Origin: Serratia marcescens
GTDB taxonomy: Bacteria > Pseudomonadota > Gammaproteobacteria > Enterobacterales > Enterobacteriaceae
DNA: 64,000 nt
Direction: 5' to 3'
Assembly (NCBI RefSeq): GCF_001902635.1
Contig: NZ_MJAO01000001.1
Coordinates: 186,001-250,000 of the forward strand
Of this stretch, positions 9,959 through 21,798 are shown piece by piece. How positions within the stretch are numbered: the stretch's first letter is position 1; every line of letters begins with the position of its first letter. Under the pieces are notes generated by a model. That model made no database searches, was not told where the DNA came from, and saw only the letters and a list, made by a program, of their open reading frames with translations. The position numbers were made by a program, and so were the translations under genes.

Positions 9959-9981
9959 TTGCGCGTTTTTAGTACGCGCAA
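9959..9981. repeat. Interrupted palindrome just upstream of ycaO
   Basis: Perfect 8-bp arms TTGCGCGT and ACGCGCAA separated by 7 bp, ending 12 bp before the ycaO ATG. It would form a leader hairpin or serve as an operator in the ansB-ycaO divergent region. Confidence 0.5.
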
Positions 9982-9993
9982 AAAGTGAAGACA

Positions 9994-11757
9994 ATGACGC
10001 AAACTTTTATCCCCGGTAAAGACGCCGCCCTGGAAGACTCCATCGCCCGTTTCCAGCAGAAACTGAGCGATCTCGGTTTCAACATCGAAGAAGCCTCCTG
10101 GCTGAACCCGGTGCCGCACGTGTGGTCGGTGCACATTCGCGATCGCGATTGCCCGCTGTGCTTCACCAACGGCAAAGGCGCCAGCAAAAAAGCCGCGCTG
10201 GCCTCGGCGCTGGGTGAATATTTCGAGCGCCTGTCCACCAACTACTTCTTCGCCGATTTTTATCTGGGCCAGCAGATCGCCGAAGGCGACTTCGTGCATT
10301 ACCCGAATGAAAAATGGTTCCCGATCCCTGAGGACGACGCACTGCCGGCCGGCATCCTCGACGAGCGCCTGCACGCCTTCTACGATCCGCAGCAAGAGCT
10401 GAGCGCCAGCGATCTTATCGATCTGCAATCCGGCAACGGCGATCGCGGCATCTGCGCGCTGCCGTTTACCCGTCAGTCCGACCAGCAAACCGTGTACATC
10501 CCGATGAACATCATCGGAAATCTGTATGTTTCCAACGGCATGTCCGCCGGCAACACCGCCAACGAAGCGCGCGTGCAGGGCCTGTCGGAAGTGTTCGAGC
10601 GCTATGTGAAAAACCGCATCATCGCCGAATCCATCAGCCTGCCGGCGATCCCGGACGAGGTGCTGAACCGCTATCCGGGCGTGGTTGAAGCCATCGCCAA
10701 GCTGGAAGAGGAAGGTTTCCCGATCCTGTCCTATGACGCCTCGTTGGGCGGCAACTACCCGGTGATCTGCGTGGTGCTGTTCAACCCGACCAACGGCACC
10801 TGCTTCGCTTCATTCGGTGCGCACCCGGACTTCGGCGTGGCGCTGGAGCGCACGGTGACCGAACTGCTACAGGGCCGCAGCCTGAAAGATCTCGACGTGT
10901 TCACCGCGCCGACCTTCGATGACGAAGAAGTGGCGGAACACACCAACCTGGAAACGCACTTCATCGACTCCAGCGGCCTGATCTCCTGGGATCTGTTCAA
11001 GCAGGACGCGGATTACCCGTTTGTCGACTGGAACTTCAGCGGCAGCACGCAGGAAGAGTTCGCCACCCTGATGAGCATCTTCGACAAAGAAGACGCGGCA
11101 GTGTACATCGCCGACTACGAGCACCTGGGCGTTTACGCTTGCCGCATCATTGTGCCGGGCATGTCCGATATTTATCCGGCGGAAGACCTGCTGCTGGCCA
11201 ACAACAGCATGGGCGCGCACCTGCGCGACACGCTGCTGGCGCTGCCGGGCAGCGAGTGGGAACCGGAAGAGTATCTGGCGCTGATCGAGCAGTTGGACGA
11301 CGAAGGGCTGGACGATTTTACCCGCGTACGTGAACTGTTGGGCATCGCCAGCGGCAAAGACAACGCCTGGTATACCCTGCGCGTGGGCGAACTGAAGTCG
11401 ATGCTGGCGCTGGCGGGCGGCGATCTGGATCAGGCGCTGATCTGGACCGAATGGACGCAGGACTTCAACGCCTCCGTGCTGAGCCCGGCGCGCAGCAATT
11501 ACTACCGCTGCCTGCAAACGCTGCTGCTGCTGGCGCAGGAGCCTGAGCGCGAAGCGGCGCAGTACTATACCGCGTTCGTGAAGATGTACGGCCAGGAAGC
11601 GGTTGACGCGGCCTCTGCCGCCATCAGCGGTGAAGAGCGCTTCAACGGTCTGTTCGCCATCGATGCCGATCTGAAGGCGCTGCCGGCCCACCAGGCGCTG
11701 CTGGCGGCCTACGAAAAGCTGCAGGCGGCCAAACGCCGTCACTGGGCCAAGGCCTAA
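9994..11757 (+). CDS. ycaO: YcaO, accessory factor for ribosomal protein S12 methylthiolation
   Basis: YcaO-domain protein; in E. coli it assists RimO-dependent beta-methylthiolation of S12 Asp. The family name-giver of ATP-dependent cyclodehydratases, but this branch has no linked peptide substrate. 587 aa from ATG 9994 (E. coli 586), beginning MTQTFIPGKDAALEDSIARF; a GTG three codons upstream is a less likely start. ATP-binding region ASALGEYFERLSTNY (about residues 70-85), ARVQGLSEVFERYVKN and DFGVALERTVTELLQG are present. The C-terminal TPR-like region (from about residue 430) is intact. Neighbour of focA-pfl as in K-12. No precursor peptide or dehydrogenase gene is nearby, so a RiPP role is not supported. 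Confidence 0.95.
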   Translation: MTQTFIPGKDAALEDSIARFQQKLSDLGFNIEEASWLNPVPHVWSVHIRDRDCPLCFTNGKGASKKAALASALGEYFERLSTNYFFADFYLGQQIAEGDFVHYPNEKWFPIPEDDALPAGILDERLHAFYDPQQELSASDLIDLQSGNGDRGICALPFTRQSDQQTVYIPMNIIGNLYVSNGMSAGNTANEARVQGLSEVFERYVKNRIIAESISLPAIPDEVLNRYPGVVEAIAKLEEEGFPILSYDASLGGNYPVICVVLFNPTNGTCFASFGAHPDFGVALERTVTELLQGRSLKDLDVFTAPTFDDEEVAEHTNLETHFIDSSGLISWDLFKQDADYPFVDWNFSGSTQEEFATLMSIFDKEDAAVYIADYEHLGVYACRIIVPGMSDIYPAEDLLLANNSMGAHLRDTLLALPGSEWEPEEYLALIEQLDDEGLDDFTRVRELLGIASGKDNAWYTLRVGELKSMLALAGGDLDQALIWTEWTQDFNASVLSPARSNYYRCLQTLLLLAQEPEREAAQYYTAFVKMYGQEAVDAASAAISGEERFNGLFAIDADLKALPAHQALLAAYEKLQAAKRRHWAKA

Positions 11758-11805
11758 GCATCATCATCAGGGGATACTGCCACTTTGGGAGTACCCCCTT
11801 GGGTA

Positions 11806-11837
11806 AACGCCGCAATCCGTTGCGGCGTTTTCATTTT
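11806..11837 (+). terminator. Rho-independent terminator of ycaO
   Basis: Arms AACGCCGCAA and TTGCGGCGTT, loop TCCG, followed by TTCATTTTT. Confidence 0.85.
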
Positions 11838-11942
11838 TGCGGTTTATTTCAACGCATTCGGTTTTATTTTCTCACCGGAAAATAGGCGGTTAAACGAGCA
11901 TAAGAATAAATAAACCGTCAATTGTTGCCGGACGGTGAAATA

Positions 11943-11961
11943 ATAATTAACCGATAATTAA
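11943..11961. promoter_or_regulatory. Possible ArcA-P binding site
   Basis: Direct repeat ATAATTAA at 11943-11950 and 11954-11961, 11 bp centre to centre. On the minus strand it reads as TTAAT-type repeats, the spacing known for ArcA-P boxes, and ArcA is an established activator of focA-pfl in E. coli. Weak by itself because the region is AT-rich. Confidence 0.4.
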
Positions 11962-12140
11962 ACTTTCAGCGACGAGCGGAGACAAAACGCCTAAAAATTT
12001 AACTTTTCCCAGTCTCACCTACCCGGCAAATTCAAAAAAATTTGCAAACATTAAAAAAATGTTTTTCATTTAAAATCAAATAGATAATACAAAAAACCAC
12101 ACAAAAAACACGCCATTTTGCCGCTTTACTTCCCCGCCTT

Positions 12141-12154
12141 ATGATCCAAATCAA
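12141..12154 (+). promoter_or_regulatory. FNR-binding site of focA-pflB
   Basis: ATGATCCAAATCAA matches the FNR consensus TTGAT-N4-ATCAA at 9 of 10 positions. Its centre (12147.5) lies exactly 41.5 bp before the start predicted from the extended -10 element at 12174-12182, which is class II activation geometry. Confidence 0.7.
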
Positions 12155-12173
12155 ATTTTCCCCTATACTGCTT

Positions 12174-12182
12174 TGCTAGTAT
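12174..12182 (+). promoter_or_regulatory. Extended -10 promoter element for focA
   Basis: TTGCTAGTAT around 12173-12182 contains TGn followed by TAGTAT, an acceptable extended -10. Predicted start near 12189, leaving a short leader before the TTG start of focA. Confidence 0.45.
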
Positions 12183-12221
12183 CTCATTGCGTTGTTTTAA
12201 CCCTTAAGAGCGAGAGTTAGT

Positions 12222-13082
12222 TTGAAAACTGACAGCCCCTTCGATCTGATTTTACCTGCGGCAACGGCGAAAATCGCTGAGGATGCCGGCGTGTATAAAG
12301 CCACCAAACATCCGCTGAAAACGTTTTATTTGGCGATCACCGCCGGTGTCTTCATTTCCATCGCCTTCGTCTTCTACATCACGGCGACCACCGGCACCGC
12401 CGGCGTGCCTTTCGGGCTGGCGAAACTGGTCGGCGGCATCTGTTTCTCTCTCGGGTTAATGCTGGTGGTGGTGTCGGGCGCCGACCTGTTCACCTCTACC
12501 GTGCTTATCGTCATCGCCAAGGCCAGCGGCCGCATCAGCTGGGGCCAGCTGGGTGCCAACTGGCTGAACGTTTATCTCGGCAACCTGGTCGGCGCGCTGT
12601 TCTTCGTAGCGCTGATCTGGTTCTCCGGCGAGTATATGGTCGCCAACGGCCAGTGGGGCCTGAATGTCCTGCAAACCGCGGACCACAAGCTTCATCACAC
12701 CTTTATCGAAGCCGTGTGCCTCGGCATTCTGGCTAACCTGATGGTCTGCCTGGCGGTCTGGATGAGCTACTCCGGCCGCACCCTGACCGACAAGATGCTC
12801 GCCATGGTGCTGCCGGTCGGCATGTTTGTCGCCAGCGGCTTCGAACACAGCATTGCCAACATGTTTATGATCCCTATGGGCATCGTGGTCAAACACTTCG
12901 CCACGCCGGAGTTCTGGCAAGCCGTAGGGGCGGTACCTGAGCAATTCGCTCATCTGACAGTAAGCAACTTCATTATCGACAACCTGATTCCGGTCACTAT
13001 CGGCAACATCATCGGTGGCGGTCTGCTGGTTGGGTTGACTTACTGGGTAATTTATCTGCGCGGGGCGCGCGAACAGCACTAA
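12222..13082 (+). CDS. focA: Formate channel FocA
   Basis: Pentameric formate/nitrite-family channel that exports and re-imports formate made by pyruvate formate-lyase; inner membrane. 286 aa (E. coli 285). Six hydrophobic helices; family motifs KATKHPLKTFYLAITAG near the N-terminus (FNT signature) and VCLGILANLMVCLAVW about residue 163-178, with the central His in EHSIANMFMIPMG. Start is a TTG that aligns exactly with the E. coli first codon (M)K.DNPFDL; upstream AGCGAGAG is a weak SD, so translation may be modest. 54 bp before pflB, same operon. Regulation by FNR/ArcA is indicated upstream. Confidence 0.96.
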   Translation: MKTDSPFDLILPAATAKIAEDAGVYKATKHPLKTFYLAITAGVFISIAFVFYITATTGTAGVPFGLAKLVGGICFSLGLMLVVVSGADLFTSTVLIVIAKASGRISWGQLGANWLNVYLGNLVGALFFVALIWFSGEYMVANGQWGLNVLQTADHKLHHTFIEAVCLGILANLMVCLAVWMSYSGRTLTDKMLAMVLPVGMFVASGFEHSIANMFMIPMGIVVKHFATPEFWQAVGAVPEQFAHLTVSNFIIDNLIPVTIGNIIGGGLLVGLTYWVIYLRGAREQH

Positions 13083-13136
13083 GCTGTGAGTGACCCCACG
13101 CAGAGTTAGAAATCCACAATCAAAGGTAGGTGTACA

Positions 13137-15419
<2,283 letters not shown>

Positions 15420-15426
15420 TACGCCA

Positions 15427-15483
15427 ACCGGGCGGGAAACCGCCCGGTGCCAACGTCAGGGCCGGTTCTGCCGGCCCTTTTCT
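15427..15483 (+). terminator. Double hairpin / terminator after pflB
   Basis: First hairpin CCGGGCGG / CCGCCCGG directly after the stop, then arms GGGCCGG (15459-15465) and CCGGCCC (15471-15477) followed by TTTT. Probably terminates most pflB transcripts and protects the abundant mRNA 3' end. Confidence 0.8.
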
Positions 15484-15512
15484 CCCACCGCTCTCCCCTG
15501 ACTCTGTAGAGT

Positions 15513-15557
15513 CTGTTTTGCCGGACATCTATACTAGATGGATAGCCGGCAAAACAG
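15513..15557. repeat. Long interrupted palindrome between pflB and pflA
   Basis: Outer arms CTGTTTTGCCGG (15513-15524) and CCGGCAAAACAG (15546-15557) are perfect 12-bp inverted repeats. Inside them CATCTA-TAC-TAGATG (15526-15540) is a second perfect inverted repeat, offset by an asymmetric bulge (A versus GATAG). No T tract follows. It may be a leader hairpin of pflA or an operator. Not recognised as a known repeat family. Confidence 0.6.
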
Positions 15558-15699
15558 TTATCCGGCAACTGACCGGCCGACAGGCATCATTACCCCCGGT
15601 GGCGGGCTCACCCCGCCACTGCATCGCAGATACCTGGCCGGCGGCCACGCGCCTATTTTTAGACTGCGTTTGACAGTCAATATTGGAGAGAACCCCGCA

Positions 15700-16440
15700 A
15701 TGTCAGTAACTGGCCGTATCCACTCCTTTGAATCCTGCGGTACCGTCGATGGGCCCGGGATCCGCTTTATCGTATTCTTCCAGGGCTGCCTGATGCGCTG
15801 CCTCTATTGCCATAACCGCGACACCTGGGACACCCACGGCGGCAAGGAAGTGACCGTCGAAGAGCTGATGAAAGACGCGGTGGCCTATCGCCACTTCATG
15901 AACGCCTCCGGCGGCGGCGTGACCGCGTCCGGCGGCGAAGCGATCCTGCAGGCTGAATTCGTGCGCGACTGGTTCCGCGCCTGCCACGCCGAAGGCATCA
16001 ACACCTGCCTGGACACCAACGGCTTCGTGCGCCGCTACGACCCGGTGATCGACGAACTGCTGGACACCACCGATCTGGTGATGCTGGATCTGAAACAGAT
16101 GAACGACGACATCCACCAGAATCTGGTCGGCGTCTCTAATCACCGCACGCTGGAATTCGCCCGCTATCTGGCAAAGCGCAACCAGCGCACCTGGATCCGC
16201 TACGTGGTGGTGCCGGGTTGGTCAGACGACGACCAGTCGGCGCACCTGCTGGGCGAGTTCACCAAGGATATGACCAACATCGAGAAAATCGAGCTGCTGC
16301 CCTACCACGAACTGGGCAAGCACAAATGGATTGCGATGGGAGAAGAGTACAAGCTGGACGGCGTACACCCGCCGAAGGCCGAGACCATGGATCGCGTCAA
16401 AGGCATTCTGGAAAGCTACGGCCACAAAGTCATTTACTGA
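15700..16440 (+). CDS. pflA: Pyruvate formate-lyase-activating enzyme
   Basis: Radical-SAM enzyme that abstracts the hydrogen from the PflB glycine to create the catalytic radical. 246 aa from ATG 15700, which has GGAGAG at a good distance; the open frame extends 54 codons upstream through the palindrome but that part has no similarity. Radical-SAM cysteine motif CLMRCLYC about residues 30-37 (CxxxCxxC), then [11 protein letters not shown]. Nearly identical to the E. coli protein. 280 bp after pflB with its own likely promoter, as in E. coli where pflA is transcribed separately. Confidence 0.97.
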   Translation: MSVTGRIHSFESCGTVDGPGIRFIVFFQGCLMRCLYCHNRDTWDTHGGKEVTVEELMKDAVAYRHFMNASGGGVTASGGEAILQAEFVRDWFRACHAEGINTCLDTNGFVRRYDPVIDELLDTTDLVMLDLKQMNDDIHQNLVGVSNHRTLEFARYLAKRNQRTWIRYVVVPGWSDDDQSAHLLGEFTKDMTNIEKIELLPYHELGKHKWIAMGEEYKLDGVHPPKAETMDRVKGILESYGHKVIY

Positions 16441-16455
16441 TTGGCGCAGCGCCAA

Positions 16456-16485
16456 AGAAAAACCGGCTCATGGCCGGTTTTTTTA
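16456..16485. terminator. Bidirectional terminator between pflA and ycaD
   Basis: Arms AAACCGGC and GCCGGTTT around TCATG, flanked by an A run on the left and T run on the right, so it works on both strands. A perfect TTGGCGC/GCGCCAA mini-palindrome (16441-16455) lies just before it. Confidence 0.85.
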
Positions 16486-16488
16486 TGC

Positions 16489-17640
16489 TCAGGCGGCGGC
16501 GAACGGCGTGTGGTGGTGATCCGGCTTCTGCTTCTTCAGCAGCATCAGCAGATAGACCAGTGCCACGGCGGCGATCATCACGAACAGCACGCGGTCGGAG
16601 TAGTTTTGCATCAGCAGCGCCGTCATCGATGGGCCCAGCAGGCTGCCGATGGTGTAACTCATCAGCAGCGCTTGGTTCATCGCCACCAGCTCGTGCGGCA
16701 GCGCCTTCTCACAAGCCCAGGACATCGCCACCGGATACAGGGTAAACCCGGCGCAGCCGAGAATGAACAGCGAAGGCGCCATGGCGTAGTTGCTGAGCAT
16801 CGCCATGCTGGCGAGGATCACCACGAACACCTGAATGCGCAGCACCAGCAGGCGCCCGTAGCGATCGGCCAGGCGCCCGACCGGCCATTGGCCGACGATG
16901 CCGGAGCTGACCAGCAGCGCCATCCAGTAACCGACGTTGGCGTCGCTCATACCCTGATGGGAGAGGTACAGCGGCATCAGGCCGTACAGCGAACCGAGCA
17001 CGATGCCGGAGATAATGCAGCCGTTGATGCCCAGGCGCGCGCTGCGGCGTTTCAGCATCGACCACACCGCCGCCTGCTGCGGCTCGTCCTCATGGCGGTT
17101 GACCCGGGCGAACAGCATCGGCAGCATGGCGCTGATCACGATAGCGGTCACCCACGGCACCACGTGCAGCAATTCGGTTGAGGTCATGCTCAACAGCAAT
17201 TGGCCGGTCACCGTACCGAGGTAATAAACGATCATATAGGCTGCCAGCAGCTGGCCGCGGTTGCTCAGGTTACCGCTGCGCAACAGCGCGCTCTCCACGA
17301 TCACCCAAATCCAGGCGCAGCCGACGCCGGCGAAGAAGCGCCAGCCCAGCCAGCTCCAGAAGTCGATCGACAGCACCATGCCGGCGGTCGCGGCGGCGAA
17401 CACCAGGCAAGAGAGATGATAGCTGCGGGTAAAGCCGACGCGCTGGATCAGCTTGCCCGCCACCAGCGTGCCCAACAGGTTGCCGCTGAAATAAGAGGAA
17501 CTGACCATTCCCACCTGCCAGGTTGACAGCTGAGCATGGCTTAACCAAAGAGGCACTAACGTATTCAAAACGGCAATGGATACCGTAAGCAGCAACAGGC
17601 CGCAGAGCAGCAGAAGCACTGGGCGGGAGTATGCGGACAT
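16489..17640 (-). CDS. ycaD: MFS transporter YcaD
   Basis: Major facilitator of the YcaD family; substrate unknown. 383 aa (E. coli 382) with twelve hydrophobic helices. Visible MFS landmarks: [21 protein letters not shown] after helix 2 and the repeat-2 loop motif [14 protein letters not shown] (about residue 255). Convergent with pflA through a shared terminator. In K-12 it is near ycaC and dmsABC, which are absent here. Identification by similarity to remembered E. coli YcaD; no function is inferred beyond transport. Confidence 0.88.
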   Translation of the reverse strand: MSAYSRPVLLLLCGLLLLTVSIAVLNTLVPLWLSHAQLSTWQVGMVSSSYFSGNLLGTLVAGKLIQRVGFTRSYHLSCLVFAAATAGMVLSIDFWSWLGWRFFAGVGCAWIWVIVESALLRSGNLSNRGQLLAAYMIVYYLGTVTGQLLLSMTSTELLHVVPWVTAIVISAMLPMLFARVNRHEDEPQQAAVWSMLKRRSARLGINGCIISGIVLGSLYGLMPLYLSHQGMSDANVGYWMALLVSSGIVGQWPVGRLADRYGRLLVLRIQVFVVILASMAMLSNYAMAPSLFILGCAGFTLYPVAMSWACEKALPHELVAMNQALLMSYTIGSLLGPSMTALLMQNYSDRVLFVMIAAVALVYLLMLLKKQKPDHHHTPFAAA

Positions 17641-17803
17641 AGTGAAATTGTGACCGAACGCGCAATGAGAGTGCGCGCATCATGCCACTGGCGATAAAAA
17701 AGTCAATCGCCTCTTATCATTCCACCGCACGATTTGTTTCCGGCTAATCAGCTGAAAAAACGCTATGCTCAGCGCAGCGCGGATTTGACGATGGAGAAAC
17801 AAG

Positions 17804-18169
17804 ATGAGTCAGGCAAATGATGCGGCGGTAGAAGCCCTGCTGGCGGACATCGGCAGCACGCACGGCGAGCTGCTGGCTATCGTGCAACAGGTGCGCCGGG
17901 TGGTTGCGGCGAGCGGCAATGGCGTCACCGAGTCAGTAAAATACGGCGGTATCATGTTCTCACATACCCAGTTTTTCTGCGGCGTTTTCACCTATCGTAA
18001 CCACGTCACGGTGGAGTTCGGTCAGGGCTACCGATTGGAAGATCGCCATCGGCAGCTCGAAGGCGGCGGCCAATATCGGCGGCATATCAAGCTCCACTCG
18101 CCCGCCGAGGTGAAAAGCAAATATCTGGCGGACTATGTCAGCCAGGCTTATGCGCTGGCGCTAGGCTGA
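17804..18169 (+). CDS. DUF1801 domain protein
   Basis: Small cytoplasmic protein of 121 aa with the DUF1801 pattern: an N-terminal helical part ending in VQQVRRVVAASGNGVTESVKYGGIMFS (the conserved E-xxK-W/YGxPxF-like segment), then a hydrophobic strand region ending in HIKLHSPAEV. DUF1801 members have a frataxin-like fold and include YdhG-type proteins; no enzymatic role is established. SD GGAGAA before ATG. It is absent from this locus in K-12, divergent from ycaD and closed by a terminator shared with serS. Function not assigned. Confidence 0.8.
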   Translation: MSQANDAAVEALLADIGSTHGELLAIVQQVRRVVAASGNGVTESVKYGGIMFSHTQFFCGVFTYRNHVTVEFGQGYRLEDRHRQLEGGGQYRRHIKLHSPAEVKSKYLADYVSQAYALALG

Positions 18170-18191
18170 GTAAACCCGAACGAACCGGCAT

Positions 18192-18217
18192 AAAAAAGCG
18201 CCCGCAGGCGCTTTTTT
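18192..18217. terminator. Bidirectional terminator between DUF1801 gene and serS
   Basis: AAAAAAGCGCC - CGCA - GGCGCTTTTTT, a perfect hairpin with A and T flanks on either side, serving both convergent genes. Confidence 0.9.
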
Positions 18218-18232
18218 CTCATGGTTTGCCAT

Positions 18233-19591
<1,359 letters not shown>

Positions 19592-19634
19592 TAAAAGAAG
19601 AGTGATACCCGCTAACCTTACCGCAACGGCCACG

Positions 19635-20981
19635 CTAGCGGTAGCGTTTTGTCGGGCTATTTTGATCCTGCTCAGCCAGCCATGCCAACTTTTCGCCGAT
19701 TTTCCCTTCCAGCCCGCGCGAAGTCGGTTGATAGTAGCGCGTATTGGCCATTTCGGGCGGGAAATAGTTCTCGCCGGCGGCGTAAGCGTTGGCTTCGTCG
19801 TGGGCGTAACGGTATTCCGCCCCCAGTCCCATCTCCTTCATCAGCTTGGTCGGCGCGTTGCGCAGGTGCTCCGGCACGTCATAGTCGGCCTGCTCTTTGG
19901 CATCGCGCATCGCGGCCTTGAACGCGGTGTAGACCGCATTGCTCTTCGGCGCGCAGGCCAGGTAGACGATCGCCTGGGCGATGGCGCGCTCACCCTCCGC
20001 CGGCCCCACGCGGGTAAAACAATCCCAGGCGGCGATCGCCACCTGCATGCCGCGCGGATCGGCGTTGCCCACGTCTTCAGAGGCGATCGCCAATAGACGG
20101 CGCGCCACATAGAGCGGATCGCCGCCGGCGGTAATGATGCGTGCATACCAGTACAGCGCGGCGTCCGGCGCCGAGCCGCGCACCGATTTATGCAGCGCGG
20201 AAATCAGATCGTAATAACGGTCGCCTTTATTGTCGAAACGCGCACTGCGCTCGCCAGACACCTCTTTCAGCAGCTCAGGCGTCAGCACCCGCACGCCTTT
20301 AGCGTCGATCTCCGCCATGTCCACCATCATTTCCAGGCTGTTCAGCGCCCGGCGAGCGTCGCCACCCACCAGCTCCGACAGCAGGCGGCGCGTTTCCGCC
20401 GGCAGCGCGATATTCTGGCCACCAAAGCCGCGCGACTTGTCGCTCATCGCCTGATCCAACACCTGGCCGATATCTTCGGCGGTCAGCGCCTTCAACAGAT
20501 AGACGCGGGCGCGGGACAACAGCGCCGAGTTCAGCTCGAACGACGGGTTTTCGGTGGTGGCGCCGATAAAGGTGATAGTGCCGTCTTCGATGTGCGGCAA
20601 GAAGGCGTCCTGCTGGCTCTTATTGAAGCGGTGCACTTCGTCAACGAACAGGATGGTGCGGCGGCCGGCGTCGCGATTTTGCCGCGCCCGCTCGATCGCC
20701 TCGCGGATCTCTTTGATACCGGAAGTCACGGCGGAAATCCGTTCGACATCCGCCTGACCGTAACGGCCGATCAGCTCTGCCAGCGTCGTTTTCCCGGTGC
20801 CCGGCGGCCCCCATAAAATCATCGAGTGCAGTTGCCCGGCCTCAATGGCGCGCGGCAGCGGCTTGCCGGCGGCCAGCAGGTGCTGCTGGCCGATATACTG
20901 CGCCAGCGTGGTCGGCCGCATGCGCGCGGCCAACGGCTGGAACTCGTTTTGGGAAAAATCGAGCGACAGATTATTACTCAC
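19635..20981 (-). CDS. rarA: Replication-associated recombination protein RarA (AAA+ ATPase)
   Basis: AAA+ ATPase of the RarA/MgsA/WRNIP1 family that acts at stalled replication forks. 448 aa from the GTG at 20981 (E. coli 447); another GTG two codons upstream (20987) is possible, but GAGG sits 5 nt before the second and its product aligns with E. coli MSNLSLDFS. Walker [11 protein letters not shown] (about residue 56-65), Walker [17 protein letters not shown], sensor [10 protein letters not shown], and a C-terminal tetramerisation region. Only 7 bp separate the lolA stop from this start, so the two are translationally close. Confidence 0.95.
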   Translation of the reverse strand: MSNNLSLDFSQNEFQPLAARMRPTTLAQYIGQQHLLAAGKPLPRAIEAGQLHSMILWGPPGTGKTTLAELIGRYGQADVERISAVTSGIKEIREAIERARQNRDAGRRTILFVDEVHRFNKSQQDAFLPHIEDGTITFIGATTENPSFELNSALLSRARVYLLKALTAEDIGQVLDQAMSDKSRGFGGQNIALPAETRRLLSELVGGDARRALNSLEMMVDMAEIDAKGVRVLTPELLKEVSGERSARFDNKGDRYYDLISALHKSVRGSAPDAALYWYARIITAGGDPLYVARRLLAIASEDVGNADPRGMQVAIAAWDCFTRVGPAEGERAIAQAIVYLACAPKSNAVYTAFKAAMRDAKEQADYDVPEHLRNAPTKLMKEMGLGAEYRYAHDEANAYAAGENYFPPEMANTRYYQPTSRGLEGKIGEKLAWLAEQDQNSPTKRYR

Positions 20982-20988
20982 TTGCACC

Positions 20989-21600
20989 TCACTGGCGCTG
21001 GTCGTCCAGCGTCACCCCCTTCGGCGGGGTAAATTTGAATTTGGCCGGATCGGCGGCAACGTTCTGCTGGCTTTTCAGCGTGTAGGAACTGCGCTGGCCG
21101 TCCTGCTCCACCGCAGCGAAGCTGCGGATGGTGCCGCTGTTGGTCACGCTGATAGCGAACTGCTTCAGGTTGCCGCTGGCGGATTTCGGCGTCAGCTCGA
21201 AATCATCGCCCTTTTGCTTCACGTTGTACTGTTTCCAGTCGCTGGCATTATTGCGGGTGATCAGCATAAACGGCGTATTGCCGGTGGCGTTCTTCAGCCA
21301 GGTCGCCGTCACCTGCTCGACGAACGGGTTGTAGAACCACAGGGTCTGGCCATCGGAAACCAGCACGCTCTCATCGGGCGACGTCATGTGCCAGTTGAAC
21401 AGGTTCGGCCGCTTCACCCACAGCTCGCCTTCACCCTGCTGCACCGCGGCGCCGTCGGCGCTGGTCACGGTTTGCGAGAAGCTGGCGTGGAAACTGTTCA
21501 CCTTCGCCAGGCGACTTTGCAGATCCTGTGCGGCGTCGGCCAGCACGGAGGTAGAAGCGAATCCCGAAAGCAGACAGCAGGCAACTAACAGTTTTTTCAT
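20989..21600 (-). CDS. lolA: Outer-membrane lipoprotein carrier protein LolA
   Basis: Periplasmic chaperone that takes lipoproteins from LolCDE and hands them to LolB. 203 aa from ATG 21600, equal to E. coli. The frame extends 20 codons upstream, but ATG 21600 begins a signal peptide, [20 protein letters not shown], cleaved after LADA-like ALA (about residue 21). Mature start [20 protein letters not shown] is typical; the beta-sheet cavity and the C-terminal [10 protein letters not shown] are conserved. First gene of lolA-rarA-serS; downstream of ftsK as in E. coli. Confidence 0.96.
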   Translation of the reverse strand: MKKLLVACCLLSGFASTSVLADAAQDLQSRLAKVNSFHASFSQTVTSADGAAVQQGEGELWVKRPNLFNWHMTSPDESVLVSDGQTLWFYNPFVEQVTATWLKNATGNTPFMLITRNNASDWKQYNVKQKGDDFELTPKSASGNLKQFAISVTNSGTIRSFAAVEQDGQRSSYTLKSQQNVAADPAKFKFTPPKGVTLDDQRQ

Positions 21601-21746
21601 TATTCCAGATACCTTATGAAATGCGTTAACCGCAAGGCGACGCCGTGCGGGACAAATCAACCCTTTACCCCATTACTTTACCCGAAGCCGGCGAACGGCC
21701 GGTAGGCTAATGTTCCGAGAAGAAACGGGTTTACGCTTCTTTGCAC

Positions 21747-21768
21747 AAGGGCCGCTTAAGCGGCCCTT
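21747..21768. terminator. Palindromic hairpin downstream of ftsK
   Basis: A perfect 22-bp palindrome containing GGGCCGC and GCGGCCC about TTAA, 30 bp past the ftsK stop. On the minus strand only TTGTGC follows, so it is a weak Rho-independent terminator for ftsK; the T-rich side faces the plus strand. Confidence 0.5.
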
Positions 21769-21798
21769 TATTATTGAATTGCAATGGCTAAATGGCCA

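Larger units (their letters stand above)
11758..12221. promoter_or_regulatory. ycaO-focA intergenic region
   Basis: 464 bp, clearly more AT-rich than the rest of the window. It holds the ycaO terminator (11806-11837), a direct repeat suited to ArcA (11943-11961), two abutting A-tract palindromes at 12026-12064, further A6 tracts at 12091 and 12103, and an FNR site with extended -10 next to focA. No gene is seen. In E. coli this segment carries several promoters responding to FNR, ArcA and IHF. Confidence 0.7.

Noticed and set aside
9994-11757. YcaO as part of a thiazole/oxazole peptide cluster
   Set aside because: It is the core-genome E. coli-type YcaO; no precursor peptide, E1-like or dehydrogenase gene is adjacent.
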